From Brevibacillus massiliensis (GTDB lineage: Bacteria > Bacillota > Bacilli > Brevibacillales > Brevibacillaceae), in assembly GCF_000311785.1 (NCBI RefSeq), contig NZ_HE978536.1:208128-272127 (forward strand): DNA of 64,000 nucleotides, read 5' to 3'. The notes under the pieces are model-generated. The model had not been told where the DNA came from. It saw only the letters and a program-made list of their open reading frames with translations, and made no database searches. The first letter of the stretch is position 1; every line of letters starts with the position of its first letter. This document shows, piece after piece, positions 33,510-42,106 of this stretch. Both the position numbers and the translations under genes were made by a program.

Positions 33510-33785
33510 ATGCCAAATATCAAATCCGCTATCAAGCGTACGAAGCAGATCGAAAAACGCCGCTTGCAGCGCGCTTCGCAAAAATCCGACCTGCGCACTG
33601 CAGTGAAAAACTTTGAAAAAGCAGTTGCCGCTAATGATCTGGAGCTAGCGAAATCTACCCTTCTGGTGGCAGTCAAAAAGCTGGACAAAGCCGCTACGAA
33701 AGGACTTATCCATAAAAACGCAGCGAATCGCAAAAAATCCCGCCTGACGAAGAAACTGAACGCACTCTCTGCGCCAGTCGCGTAA
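33510..33785 (+). CDS. rpsT: 30S ribosomal protein S20
   Basis: A 91-residue, Lys/Arg-rich ribosomal protein of the usual length. It starts [20 protein letters not shown] and contains [19 protein letters not shown], both diagnostic. It binds 16S rRNA in the body of the small subunit. The ATG follows AAGGAGGTGACATAC. It is transcribed alone between gpr and holA, the conserved position in Bacillales. Confidence 0.98.
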   Translation: MPNIKSAIKRTKQIEKRRLQRASQKSDLRTAVKNFEKAVAANDLELAKSTLLVAVKKLDKAATKGLIHKNAANRKKSRLTKKLNALSAPVA

Positions 33786-33792
33786 TGCAGGC

Positions 33793-33826
33793 AAAAACCC
33801 CCGGATTGATGCCCGGGGGTTTTTTC
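33793..33826. terminator. Bidirectional terminator between rpsT and holA
   Basis: AAAAACCCCCGG / CCGGGGGTTTTT, 12-bp stem with an eight-base loop. The A-run on one side and T-run on the other let it serve both convergent genes. Confidence 0.9.
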
Positions 33827-33829
33827 AAT

Positions 33830-34879
33830 TTAACCGCCTGCCTTTGCCGACTGAAGCTGGGCAGCTACCTGGGTCATGAATACCTCCAGGGCAATCTGCT
33901 TGTCCACCTGTCCCGACTTCATCCGAAAATCTTCCTCAGCCAGAATCCCCAGCAAACGGCGCAAACCTGTTTCATCAAAATGCCTCGCCTGCTCCATTGC
34001 CTTCTTTACAGCGTACGGGTGCACCTTGAGCATGCCGGCCAGCTGCTGCTGTGTATAACCGCGAGGGGCCCACAGCTTGACGTGCAAAAGCAGCCGGACC
34101 TGCCGCGCCAACAGCGCCAGCATCCGGATGGGCTCTTCTCCTGTTTTGAGACAATCGTACAGGATGCGGAAGGCTTCGTTCAGCTGTCCTCCGACTACCG
34201 CCTCCACCAGGGCGAACACATTCTGTTCCAGCGTTCGAGAGGCGAGCAGCTCGATTACCTGTTCCGTTATGACAGCGTCTTGACTCCCCGTGTAGAGCGC
34301 CATTTTTTCCAGCTCTTTGTCAAGCAGGCGAAGTTCGCTGCCGACCCGCTCCACCAGTTTCATCGCCTGTGGACGCTCAATCCGCGCCTGATACTGCTTC
34401 GCCCTTCGCTCTATCCACGCGTACAGGTCCGCACCCTGCAGCGGTTGGAAAGCAAGGACGACTGCCTTTTGCTGCAGGACTTTGACCAATTTTTTTCGCT
34501 CATCCAGCTTGTCCGCATTGGCACGCAAAACGACGGCAGTGTGTCCGGCTGGCTCGTCCAAATAGCGAACCAGTTCATCCGTGTCAACATCCACCTTGGC
34601 GGGCGGCTTCGCCCCTGTCAGGAAGAAGGCATTTTCCGCCAAAACAAGCCGATACTCGGCTAAGAACGGCAGTGTTTCGGCATCCTGCAAAATGGCGGAA
34701 AGCGGTGTTTCCGCACAGTCGTATTGACTTACATTAAGATCAGCGTATTCCGGATCAATCAACTCAGAGCGCAGAAGTTTCACAAACTCTTCCATCAAAA
34801 AGGTCTCCGCTCCGAATAAAACGTAGAGCGGAGCAATCCGCTTCGCCTTGATGTCCCTTACTACTTCGTGCAGCGGCAT
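33830..34879 (-). CDS. holA: DNA polymerase III subunit delta
   Basis: A 349-residue clamp-loader subunit that opens the sliding clamp. Marks: the N-terminal IAPLYVLFGAETFLMEEFVKLLR, then AETLPFLAEYRLVLAENAFF and ELRLLDKELEKMALYTG. The C-terminal collar domain includes LARQVRLLLHVKLW and LRRLLGILAEEDFRMKSGQ. Start is the second ATG, spaced six bases from GGAGGT. Placement beside rpsT and comEC is conserved. Confidence 0.95.
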   Translation of the reverse strand: MPLHEVVRDIKAKRIAPLYVLFGAETFLMEEFVKLLRSELIDPEYADLNVSQYDCAETPLSAILQDAETLPFLAEYRLVLAENAFFLTGAKPPAKVDVDTDELVRYLDEPAGHTAVVLRANADKLDERKKLVKVLQQKAVVLAFQPLQGADLYAWIERRAKQYQARIERPQAMKLVERVGSELRLLDKELEKMALYTGSQDAVITEQVIELLASRTLEQNVFALVEAVVGGQLNEAFRILYDCLKTGEEPIRMLALLARQVRLLLHVKLWAPRGYTQQQLAGMLKVHPYAVKKAMEQARHFDETGLRRLLGILAEEDFRMKSGQVDKQIALEVFMTQVAAQLQSAKAGG

Positions 34880-34948
34880 AAGCATACCTCCGTTCGCCGG
34901 CCGTGAATCAATTCCTTTATTATACCATTGCAAAAAGGGCAAACACAA

Positions 34949-34973
34949 AAGCTGCGGCCAAAAGCCGCAGCTT
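34949..34973 (-). terminator. Terminator of the second ECF sigma/anti-sigma operon
   Basis: Perfect 10-bp stem (AAGCTGCGGC and complement), five-base loop, followed on the minus strand by TTGTGTTT. The surrounding stretch 34880-35170 holds no other gene that I can support; no yqzM-like frame was seen. Confidence 0.65.
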
Positions 34974-35170
34974 GCGTGTAATGGGGCGCGTTTATGTAAA
35001 CGTCTAGGGAGAAGTCCCGGGTCTTTTCTTCTTCCTAAACGGTAAGCAGGGGGCGATACTGTACTATACGCTTCGCTGCTTCAGGTGGTGCTGGTCTTAA
35101 GCCAAACTTCCCGTTTTTTTTCAAACGCGTCCCCCGTTGTTCTTGACTGGCCGGAAAACGGCCCGTTTTT

Positions 35171-36076
35171 TCATTTTCCCCGATCCATCTGCTTCTCTTC
35201 CTCTTCCCGTTCCTTTTCCTCTTGTTTCTTTTGCCACTCTTCCTTCTCGTGCAACTTTTTATCAATCAGCGCGCTGTTGTCATTGTTGTTCTCTTTTTTC
35301 TCGGCTTTTTCTTTTTCTTTTTCTTTTGCCTCTTTTTCCTTTTCCTTCTCTTCTTTCTCTCTTTCCTTCTCCGTTTTTTCCTTTTCCTTGTCTGTCTGAG
35401 CGGGAACGCCCTTGCTGTGTGCCTGCCCCGGACTGCCGTTATTGCCCTTTGCCGGTGGATTCGGCGAAGTTATCGGCGATGATGCCGAATTCTCTCCACC
35501 GCCTGCCGGTTGATTCTGCTGGGTCGTACCCTGCGAAGCGGAATCAACCGATTCCTTCTGCGGCGGCTCTGTCTTGTCAGGCGAACCGGCGTTACCTGAG
35601 GCAGGATCGTCAACGGTTTGTACCGTGACTGACTTTGGCTGTGAGCTGGGGGTTTGATCGACGATCCCAGCGGGTTCGCCCCCCTTGGTCAGCATAAACA
35701 ACCCGAACAGCAGGCAAGCAGCCGCCACTCCGCTGCCCGCTTTTGCCGCCCACAGGGGAAACCGGCGCGTTTTTGTGCGAGGTTGTTCCTGAGCGGCAGT
35801 TACCCGACGCTCCAACTTCGGCAGCTCGCTCTGTGCTGCCGCGACCACGGGAACGGGATTCGGGGTCTCAAGCTTAGGCAGGATGGAATCGACGATGCTA
35901 AACGGCGGAGCCACGTCGGGAAGCTGCTCCAACTGGGCCGAGACTCGCCGCAGTCGGGCGTAGACCAACTGAAGTTCCGGATCGGCCTGCAGGTGCTTCT
36001 CCAGCGCAAGCTTCTCTTCCGGACTCAGGTCGCCATCGAGATCCCTTTGGATCAATTCCAGCATATCTGCCGTCAT
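35171..36076 (-). CDS. Probable anti-sigma factor with Lys/Glu-rich tail
   Basis: A 301-residue protein whose ATG overlaps the sigma TGA (ATGA). The N-terminus (LIQRDLDGDLSPEEKLALEKHLQ, residues 8-30) has the helical shape of the zf-HC2 anti-sigma domain, but the zinc-binding Cys residues are absent. One membrane segment lies at about 108-130 (LWAAKAGSGVAAACLLFGLF). Then comes a Gly/Ser/Pro-rich part and, from about residue 230, an extreme Lys/Glu repeat tract. The tail would be outside the cell. Function is inferred from coupling with the sigma gene. Confidence 0.75.
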   Translation of the reverse strand: MTADMLELIQRDLDGDLSPEEKLALEKHLQADPELQLVYARLRRVSAQLEQLPDVAPPFSIVDSILPKLETPNPVPVVAAAQSELPKLERRVTAAQEQPRTKTRRFPLWAAKAGSGVAAACLLFGLFMLTKGGEPAGIVDQTPSSQPKSVTVQTVDDPASGNAGSPDKTEPPQKESVDSASQGTTQQNQPAGGGENSASSPITSPNPPAKGNNGSPGQAHSKGVPAQTDKEKEKTEKEREKEEKEKEKEAKEKEKEKAEKKENNNDNSALIDKKLHEKEEWQKKQEEKEREEEEKQMDRGK

Positions 36077-36621
36077 CCCTTCACCCCTCCTTCCTGATAG
36101 TCGTACAGAAGTTCCTGAAGCTGCTGCCTGGCCCGGAACAAGTAGGACTTCACCGTGTTCAGCGGCAATTCAAGCGTATCGGCAATCTCCTGGTAAGACA
36201 GCTCCTGTAGATAGCGCAAGACAATGACAACGCGATAGTGTTCCGGCAGCTTGGCGACTGCCTGATGGACCTCATGTGTTAGATCATTCAACAGAAACTC
36301 TTCCTCTACATTGTTTATAACGGGCAAGGCAAGCTCGTGCTCATCAATCGAAATCGTTTCTTTTTTCGAGCGAAATTTATCCATGCAAATGTTGCTGACA
36401 ATACGCTGAACCCATGTGGAAAATTTTGCCTTCTCCTGAAATAGGTGGATTTTTTGATAAACCCGAATCAGCGTTTCCTGGGAGGCATCAAGTGCGTCCT
36501 GCTCGTTGCCCAAAATATAAAAGGCGCTCCGATAGACAGAGTTTTCGATAGAGCGGAGCAATTCGATCAAGGATTCACGATCACCCGCCTGAGCTCTTCT
36601 AATCAGCTCTGCTTCGACCAT
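36073..36621 (-). CDS. ECF RNA polymerase sigma factor (SigW/YlaC-like)
   Basis: A 182-residue ECF sigma factor. Region 2: DALDASQETLIRVYQKIHLF and FSTWVQRIVSNICMDKFR. Region 4: LPEHYRVVIVLRYLQELSYQE and LPLNTVKSYLFRARQQL. ATG start behind GAGGAGGAG. It is co-transcribed with the membrane protein downstream and is preceded by an ECF-type promoter, so it probably activates itself when released. Confidence 0.93.
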   Translation of the reverse strand: MVEAELIRRAQAGDRESLIELLRSIENSVYRSAFYILGNEQDALDASQETLIRVYQKIHLFQEKAKFSTWVQRIVSNICMDKFRSKKETISIDEHELALPVINNVEEEFLLNDLTHEVHQAVAKLPEHYRVVIVLRYLQELSYQEIADTLELPLNTVKSYLFRARQQLQELLYDYQEGGVKG

Positions 36622-36637
36622 TATTTCTCCTCCTCTT

Positions 36638-36666
36638 CAGACGCTGCGCTGCTCGGAAAAGTTGCA
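36638..36666 (-). promoter_or_regulatory. ECF-type autoregulatory promoter
   Basis: Minus strand -35 TGCAACTTTT (hexamer 36661-36666) close to the TGAAAC-TTT consensus, 17-base spacer, -10 CGTCTG (36638-36643). It lies 17 bases before the sigma start. Confidence 0.6.
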
Positions 36667-36710
36667 GATGGCAAAGGCGATTTTTTCCGTTATGTATTTG
36701 TACGATACGA

Positions 36711-39104
36711 TCAGTTGATTTGTACACTCCAATGAATTCCATCCCGGTTGATTCTGGCAGTGACCGCACCGTGCCAATCTGTTCTGTAAATCTGGGTGCC
36801 GCCGCCTTTTAAGCGCTCTATTACAGCCGGTGCGGGGTGGCCGTAGCGGTTTTGCGAACCGACGGAAATTACCGCCACCTTCGGGCGTATTGCGTTCAGG
36901 AATGGTTTCGAACTGGATGTTTTGCTGCCGTGATGGGCGACCTTTAATACGTCGATCGGCGGTAGGTCGAAGGCTTCCATGAGCTGCTCTTCTCCTTCTT
37001 GTTCCAGATCGCCGGTAAACAAAATGTTTTTTCCATAGGCGGTCAACAGCAAAACGACGGATTGATTATTCTCGTTGCCTCCGCCCGAACCGTCCGGATG
37101 AAGCCACGTCCAGCGGACCTGCGGGGTGTCCTGCCACCCGGAACCGGCCGTCCCGCTGTAAACGGGTACGGATTTTGCCCTCAATTGGTCGAGCATCTCC
37201 CGCTCCTGGTCCTTTGGCGGCTGGCCGTTTACCAGAGCAGCTCCAATCCCGAACCGGGGGATGACAGCGGCCAATCCGCCGATATGATCGAAGTCGCCAT
37301 GCGTCAGCACCAATCGATCGATTCTCTCCACACCGCGGGAACGCAGAAACGGCACGACGACGTCTTTGCCCACTTCATACGGCAAACGTTTTGCTCGCCA
37401 GGGCTCTTTCTCTGCAAATCGGAAAGTTCCTCCTCCATCTATCAAGTATACTGTGTTTCTACCAATCTCGACAACGGCGGAATCTCCCTGACCGACGTCC
37501 AAAAACGTAATTTTCACTTCGTCAGCGCCGGAGAAGGGCTGACGGGCGGCCAGAAGCAGAAGGCAGATCACCATCCCGTACATGAGCATGTCACGCCTGC
37601 GATGGTAACCCCGCTTCCACAAGAACCAGATGCCGACGATTGCGGCGGTGTAGCTCAAAATCCAGCCGACGCCAGGGTGAGGCCAATTGGTAAACGGTAC
37701 GATCAAACCGCCAAGCTGCACCAGCCAGCGATGCAGCAGCGTGAGCATCACATCGACCAGCTTCCCTGGCAAAAAGGCAAGTGCCGGGTGGAGATGAGAC
37801 AGCAGCAGCGCCACGTAGCCCGCAGGCAGGACGAGCAAAGACAGGACAGGGACCACCAGAATATTCAGCGGCAAGGAGAGCGGCGAAACCTGATGGAACC
37901 AGTACACCAGAAACGGAAACGAGGCAAGCTGTGCCGCACAGGCGACCGCAAGCGACGAACGCAGCCAGGGCGGGCCGGAGCGCGGCACGGCGGCAAACAT
38001 CGGAACCAGGCAGATCAGGCCGAGCGTCACGGCAAATGACAACTGAAAGCCGATCTGCCACAGTTGGTACGGATTGTACAGCAGCATCAGCAGAAGGGCG
38101 AGGCCCCACAAGTCCAATACGGCAAAACGGCTCTTCACGTACCTCCCACACAAGCCGATTCCCCCCATCAACCCGGCCCGGACAGACGAAGGAGATGCGC
38201 CGACAAGCATCACGTAACCGGCCAGGAAGAGAATCGTGATGAGCAAAGCCTTTTCGCGGACGACTCCGAACCGTTCCAAAAGCCATAAAAATCCGCCGCT
38301 GACCAATGATACGTGCAGCCCTGAAATAGCCAAAATGTGGATCAACCCCAGCCCGGAGTACACCTCCTCGAGCTCTGGGTCTACGGCGTCGCGAACTCCG
38401 AGCAAAAGCGACTTCATATAACCGGCTGTCAGCGGATTGCCGAAAAGTCGATCCAATTTGGCCGCTTCATACTGCTGGATGCGGCCAAACCAGGAAAAAA
38501 GCGACCATCCGGCAGGCCCCTCTGTCAAGTCGGCGTACTCCGCCGCCGCCGTCACCCGGACTCCCTGCCAGCGCAAGTAGTTGGCATAGTCAAAACCGTG
38601 CGGATTCCGCGCCGGATCGGGCAGTCCCAGGCTCACTCTGCCAGAAAGACGCGATCCGACCGCCCAGGAAGCGATGCCCTCCACCTGCTCCTCCTCGCTC
38701 AACTTGACTCGCAAGGCAATTCTCTCTTTAGGAGATAGCTGATCGGAAGGGGCGGCCCGACCAAACCGGTCTGCCAGCAAAAAAAAGCGGACACTGTCCC
38801 CGTCCCGCTTGACCGGCGAATCGATGGTCCCCTCGATCAGCAGTTCGGCCTCAGCCCGAGCGTAGGCAACCAGCGTCGACCGGTGCATGTAGTCGTATAT
38901 CGCAAAGGCAGACGCTGACAAGATAATCACACCGGAGAGGGCCATTACGCCCTTGCGCAGCCTGGCCGGAACCGCAAGCAGTCCGATCGCTGTCGCGGCT
39001 GCCAGGCCAGGCAGCAGCCAGGCGTATGTGACCGAAGCCGCCAATGCCACCCCCGCCGCCCAGAGCATGCCGGCGGCAAAGAACCGATTCTCTCGTCGTC
39101 CCAC
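36711..39104 (-). CDS. comEC: DNA internalization competence protein ComEC/Rec2
   Basis: A 797-residue channel protein for DNA uptake. An N-terminal DUF4131-type region is followed by the Competence membrane domain (about residues 220-490; LAISGLHVSLVSGGFLWLLE, MLVGASPSSVRAGLMGGIGL). The C-terminal metallo-beta-lactamase-like domain has VLTHGDFDHIGGL and KVAHHGSKTSSSKPF. Length is normal. The usual partner comEA is on the opposite strand 2.3 kb away and comEB is not seen. Confidence 0.96.
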   Translation of the reverse strand: MGRRENRFFAAGMLWAAGVALAASVTYAWLLPGLAAATAIGLLAVPARLRKGVMALSGVIILSASAFAIYDYMHRSTLVAYARAEAELLIEGTIDSPVKRDGDSVRFFLLADRFGRAAPSDQLSPKERIALRVKLSEEEQVEGIASWAVGSRLSGRVSLGLPDPARNPHGFDYANYLRWQGVRVTAAAEYADLTEGPAGWSLFSWFGRIQQYEAAKLDRLFGNPLTAGYMKSLLLGVRDAVDPELEEVYSGLGLIHILAISGLHVSLVSGGFLWLLERFGVVREKALLITILFLAGYVMLVGASPSSVRAGLMGGIGLCGRYVKSRFAVLDLWGLALLLMLLYNPYQLWQIGFQLSFAVTLGLICLVPMFAAVPRSGPPWLRSSLAVACAAQLASFPFLVYWFHQVSPLSLPLNILVVPVLSLLVLPAGYVALLLSHLHPALAFLPGKLVDVMLTLLHRWLVQLGGLIVPFTNWPHPGVGWILSYTAAIVGIWFLWKRGYHRRRDMLMYGMVICLLLLAARQPFSGADEVKITFLDVGQGDSAVVEIGRNTVYLIDGGGTFRFAEKEPWRAKRLPYEVGKDVVVPFLRSRGVERIDRLVLTHGDFDHIGGLAAVIPRFGIGAALVNGQPPKDQEREMLDQLRAKSVPVYSGTAGSGWQDTPQVRWTWLHPDGSGGGNENNQSVVLLLTAYGKNILFTGDLEQEGEEQLMEAFDLPPIDVLKVAHHGSKTSSSKPFLNAIRPKVAVISVGSQNRYGHPAPAVIERLKGGGTQIYRTDWHGAVTARINRDGIHWSVQIN

Positions 39105-39213
39105 GCCCTCTTCCCCCCGCTCTCGGTTTGTTTCTCCGATGATACGTCAAACCGGAAGGACAAAAAAACGCTGCCGGGCCTTGTGTCCCATGTTGGACTA
39201 GGTGTTTGGCAGA

Positions 39214-39242
39214 TTGCACTGCCGATTAATACATGATAGATT
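39214..39242 (+). promoter_or_regulatory. Candidate asnB promoter
   Basis: -35 TTGCAC (39214-39219), 17-base spacer, -10 TAGATT (39237-39242), about 50 bases before the asnB start. Confidence 0.5.
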
Positions 39243-39294
39243 TAGCTATAGTGTTAGCAAGGCAACCCACTGCGAGAGGAAGAAGCATAAACTT

Positions 39295-41226
39295 ATGTGT
39301 GGAATTGTATCGCTCTTTAACAAGCGGAGAGTGCCCGTTCAGCAGGAGGTCATGGAAATGATGACCAATGTGATCCTGCACCGGGGGCCTGACGACAACG
39401 GAATTTACACCGAAGATCATGTCTCTCTCGGCTTTCGCCGTTTGAGCATCATCGATGTCGCAGGCGGCCACCAACCGCTTTTCAACGAAACAAAAGACAT
39501 GTGGATCATTGGCAACGGAGAAATATACAACTACAAGGAACTGCAAGCCTGGTTGAAAGACCGCGGACACGTCTTTGAAACCGGTTCAGATATTGAAACC
39601 ATTCTCCATCTCTACGAAGAAGTGGGATTTGATGCACCCAAACACCTTCGCGGCATGTTCGGCTTCACCATCTGGGACCGCCGCCAAAACCTGTTGTTCG
39701 GCGCCCGCGACCACTTTGGAATCAAGCCGCTTTACTACACGGAAACGGCTGATGCCATCGCCGTCGGCAGTGAAATCAAAAGCCTGCTGGAACTGCCCGG
39801 CCTGAAGCGCGAAGTAAATGAAACGGCTTTCTACCACTACTTAACCTTTCAATACGTGCCCGACCCAAATACGATGTACAAAGGAATTTACCGCGTTCCT
39901 CCAGCCCATTTTTTCGTCATTCAAAACGACCAGATTACCCTCGTGCCCTATTGGGAAGCAAAATTCGCTCCGGACGAGAGCAAGCCTTTCAGCTATTTTG
40001 TCGAGGGGACGCGGGAAGTGCTGCTCGAATCGGTCAACAAGCACCGGATGAGCGAAGTGCCGCGGGGCGCCTTTTTGTCGAGCGGCGTGGACTCCAGCAG
40101 CATCGTCGGTATGCTGCGCAGCTTTGAACCGGTCAAGACCTTTTCCGTCGGCTCCGACATACCGGGCTACAGCGAGCTTGAATATGCCAGGCGGACAGCG
40201 GAGTACCTGGGCACTGAACACCACGAGGTCGTCATCTCTGCCGAACGCTATATGAATGAACTGCCGCGCCTGATCTGGCATCAAGACGAACCGGTCGCCG
40301 ATCCTTCGGCGATCCTGCTCAACTTCGTCGCCGAACTGGCCGGTCAGCACGTCACGGTAGTCCTGTCCGGCGAGGGAGCGGACGAATTCTTCGGCGGGTA
40401 CAATATCTACCGGGAGCCTCACTCCTTGCGGATGTTTGCGGGCATGCCCCAGTGGATGAAAGGATCGCTTCGCACCATTGCCGAAAAGCTGCCAGCCAAT
40501 CTAAAAGGGAGAAATTTCCTGATCAGGGGATCAAAGACTGTCGAAGAACGCTTTTTCGGCAACGCGCTGATCTTTGACGAAGAACTGAAAGAACGCGTCG
40601 TCACCCGGGACATCACACGGCTGGACAGCTACCAGAATCCCTGGATGATCACCGAGGAGATCTACAAAAAAGCAGCCGCTTACGACGACGTCACGAAAAT
40701 GCAGTACTTGGACATTCACACGTGGCTGCGCGGAAACATCTTGATGAAGGCCGACAAGATGACGATGGCCAATTCCCTCGAGCTTCGCGTGCCGTTTATC
40801 GACGTGAAAGTCTTTGAATTCGCCGCCACGATCCCGACCAAGTACAAGATTGCCAACGGGACGACGAAGCACGTCCTGCGGGAAGCGATGAAGGATTTTC
40901 TGCCGCCCGACATCAAAACGCGTCCGAAGCTCGGTTTCCCTGTGCCGACGCGGCATTGGTTGAAGCATCAGTTTTACAAGTGGGCAAAAGAGCTGATCTT
41001 CGAATCGAAGGTGGATTACCTGATCAACAAAGCGTTTGTCCTGTACATGCTCGATGAGCATCGCGAGGGGCATGCGGATTACAGCCGGAAGATCTGGACG
41101 ATTCTCGTGTTCATGCTCTGGCACCAAATTTTTATCGAGCAAAAATATCAATTCGAACCATACATCAGTCCAACCGTGGAAATCCGCCGACAAAAATCGG
41201 CAGAGCTGCATCAGCAGATCGGATAG
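39295..41226 (+). CDS. asnB: Asparagine synthase (glutamine-hydrolysing)
   Basis: A 643-residue enzyme converting aspartate, glutamine and ATP to asparagine. The start is fixed by the catalytic Cys2 of the class II glutaminase domain (MCGIVSLFNKR). NVILHRGPDDNGIY and GNGEIYNYKEL follow. The synthetase domain carries the PP-loop FLSSGVDSSSIVGML and the later VVLSGEGADEFFGGYNIY. The C-terminus has RVPFIDVKVFEFAATIP. It is monocistronic, ending at a strong terminator. Confidence 0.96.
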   Translation: MCGIVSLFNKRRVPVQQEVMEMMTNVILHRGPDDNGIYTEDHVSLGFRRLSIIDVAGGHQPLFNETKDMWIIGNGEIYNYKELQAWLKDRGHVFETGSDIETILHLYEEVGFDAPKHLRGMFGFTIWDRRQNLLFGARDHFGIKPLYYTETADAIAVGSEIKSLLELPGLKREVNETAFYHYLTFQYVPDPNTMYKGIYRVPPAHFFVIQNDQITLVPYWEAKFAPDESKPFSYFVEGTREVLLESVNKHRMSEVPRGAFLSSGVDSSSIVGMLRSFEPVKTFSVGSDIPGYSELEYARRTAEYLGTEHHEVVISAERYMNELPRLIWHQDEPVADPSAILLNFVAELAGQHVTVVLSGEGADEFFGGYNIYREPHSLRMFAGMPQWMKGSLRTIAEKLPANLKGRNFLIRGSKTVEERFFGNALIFDEELKERVVTRDITRLDSYQNPWMITEEIYKKAAAYDDVTKMQYLDIHTWLRGNILMKADKMTMANSLELRVPFIDVKVFEFAATIPTKYKIANGTTKHVLREAMKDFLPPDIKTRPKLGFPVPTRHWLKHQFYKWAKELIFESKVDYLINKAFVLYMLDEHREGHADYSRKIWTILVFMLWHQIFIEQKYQFEPYISPTVEIRRQKSAELHQQIG

Positions 41227-41273
41227 GCTGCCTGCAGGAAAAACGCAGATAAAGCAGACAGAATCGAACGAGT

Positions 41274-41314
41274 AAACAGCCTGAGTTCTGTACTTACATG
41301 AACTCAGGCTGTTT
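41274..41314 (+). terminator. asnB terminator
   Basis: Perfect 15-bp stem AAACAGCCTGAGTTC and complement, 11-base loop; the stem ends in TTT followed by CTATCG. Confidence 0.8.
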
Positions 41315-41420
41315 CTATCGATACCCTGCCTCAGGCTGCCCCAGCGGACATTTTTTTGCGCTCCCCCTCTGTCTTTTTGTAGGCTCTCTACAAGGAGATA
41401 TTGTAAAGGAGGGTAAAGAG

Positions 41421-42098
41421 ATGCTGTACGATCTATGGGAGCGGCACCGCAGGATCATTATCGTGATCGGCATCACGCTGTTTGTACTTGTCTCATTTTT
41501 GTTCTATCCGGGATGGCCCAACAAGGATGCCCCCTCACTCCCGCTGCCCGCCTACGCCGCAGCAAAAGCAAGCGAAGACGCACCGCTGCCTGTGGAGAAA
41601 AAAGCGGAAAGCCCGCCGGCACCGGCTGTAAAATACGTTGATGTAAAAGGGAGCGTCAAACAGCCCGGGGTGTACACATTCTCCGACAACGAGCGGACCG
41701 GGCAGATCATCGCCAAAGCCGGCGGCTTTTTGCCGGAGGCTGATGCAGACTGTGTCAACCTTGCCCAGCCGCTCACCGACGGCATGGTGATTTTTATTCC
41801 TGCCAAAAACGCACGGTGCGGCCCCTGCGGCACTCTTGGTCGAACACCAGGCGCTGCCGCAAGCGGGGGCCCCTCGGCCGGGCAAGCTGCTTCCGGCGGC
41901 GGCGACAAAGTAAACCTGAACACCGCCACCCAGGAGCAGCTGATGACGCTGCCCGGTATCGGCGAGACCCGGGCGCAGGCAATCCTCGCCTACCGCGAGC
42001 AGCATGGCCCGTTCTCTTCTCCGGAACAGCTAAAGAAAGTAAGCGGAATCGGCAACTCTACGTATGACCGGCTGAAAGACAAAATCGCCGCGCCATGA
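41421..42098 (+). CDS. comEA: Competence DNA-binding protein ComEA
   Basis: A 225-residue membrane-anchored DNA receptor. One membrane segment lies near residues 11-30 (IIIVIGITLFVLVSFLFY). An SLBB domain follows at YVDVKGSVKQPGVYTF and ends at DGMVIFIPAK. A Gly/Ala-rich linker leads to the helix-hairpin-helix DNA-binding domain VNLNTATQEQLMTLPGIGET and KKVSGIGNSTYDRLK. The ATG follows AAAGGAGGGTAAAGAG. It is convergent with the symporter gene, only eight bases apart. Confidence 0.95.
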   Translation: MLYDLWERHRRIIIVIGITLFVLVSFLFYPGWPNKDAPSLPLPAYAAAKASEDAPLPVEKKAESPPAPAVKYVDVKGSVKQPGVYTFSDNERTGQIIAKAGGFLPEADADCVNLAQPLTDGMVIFIPAKNARCGPCGTLGRTPGAAASGGPSAGQAASGGGDKVNLNTATQEQLMTLPGIGETRAQAILAYREQHGPFSSPEQLKKVSGIGNSTYDRLKDKIAAP

Positions 42099-42106
42099 CC
42101 AAATCG

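Noticed and set aside
35137..35628. Phe/Leu/Ser-rich open frames on the plus strand
   Set aside because: They are the reverse of the Lys/Glu repeat tail of the anti-sigma gene; low-complexity artefact.
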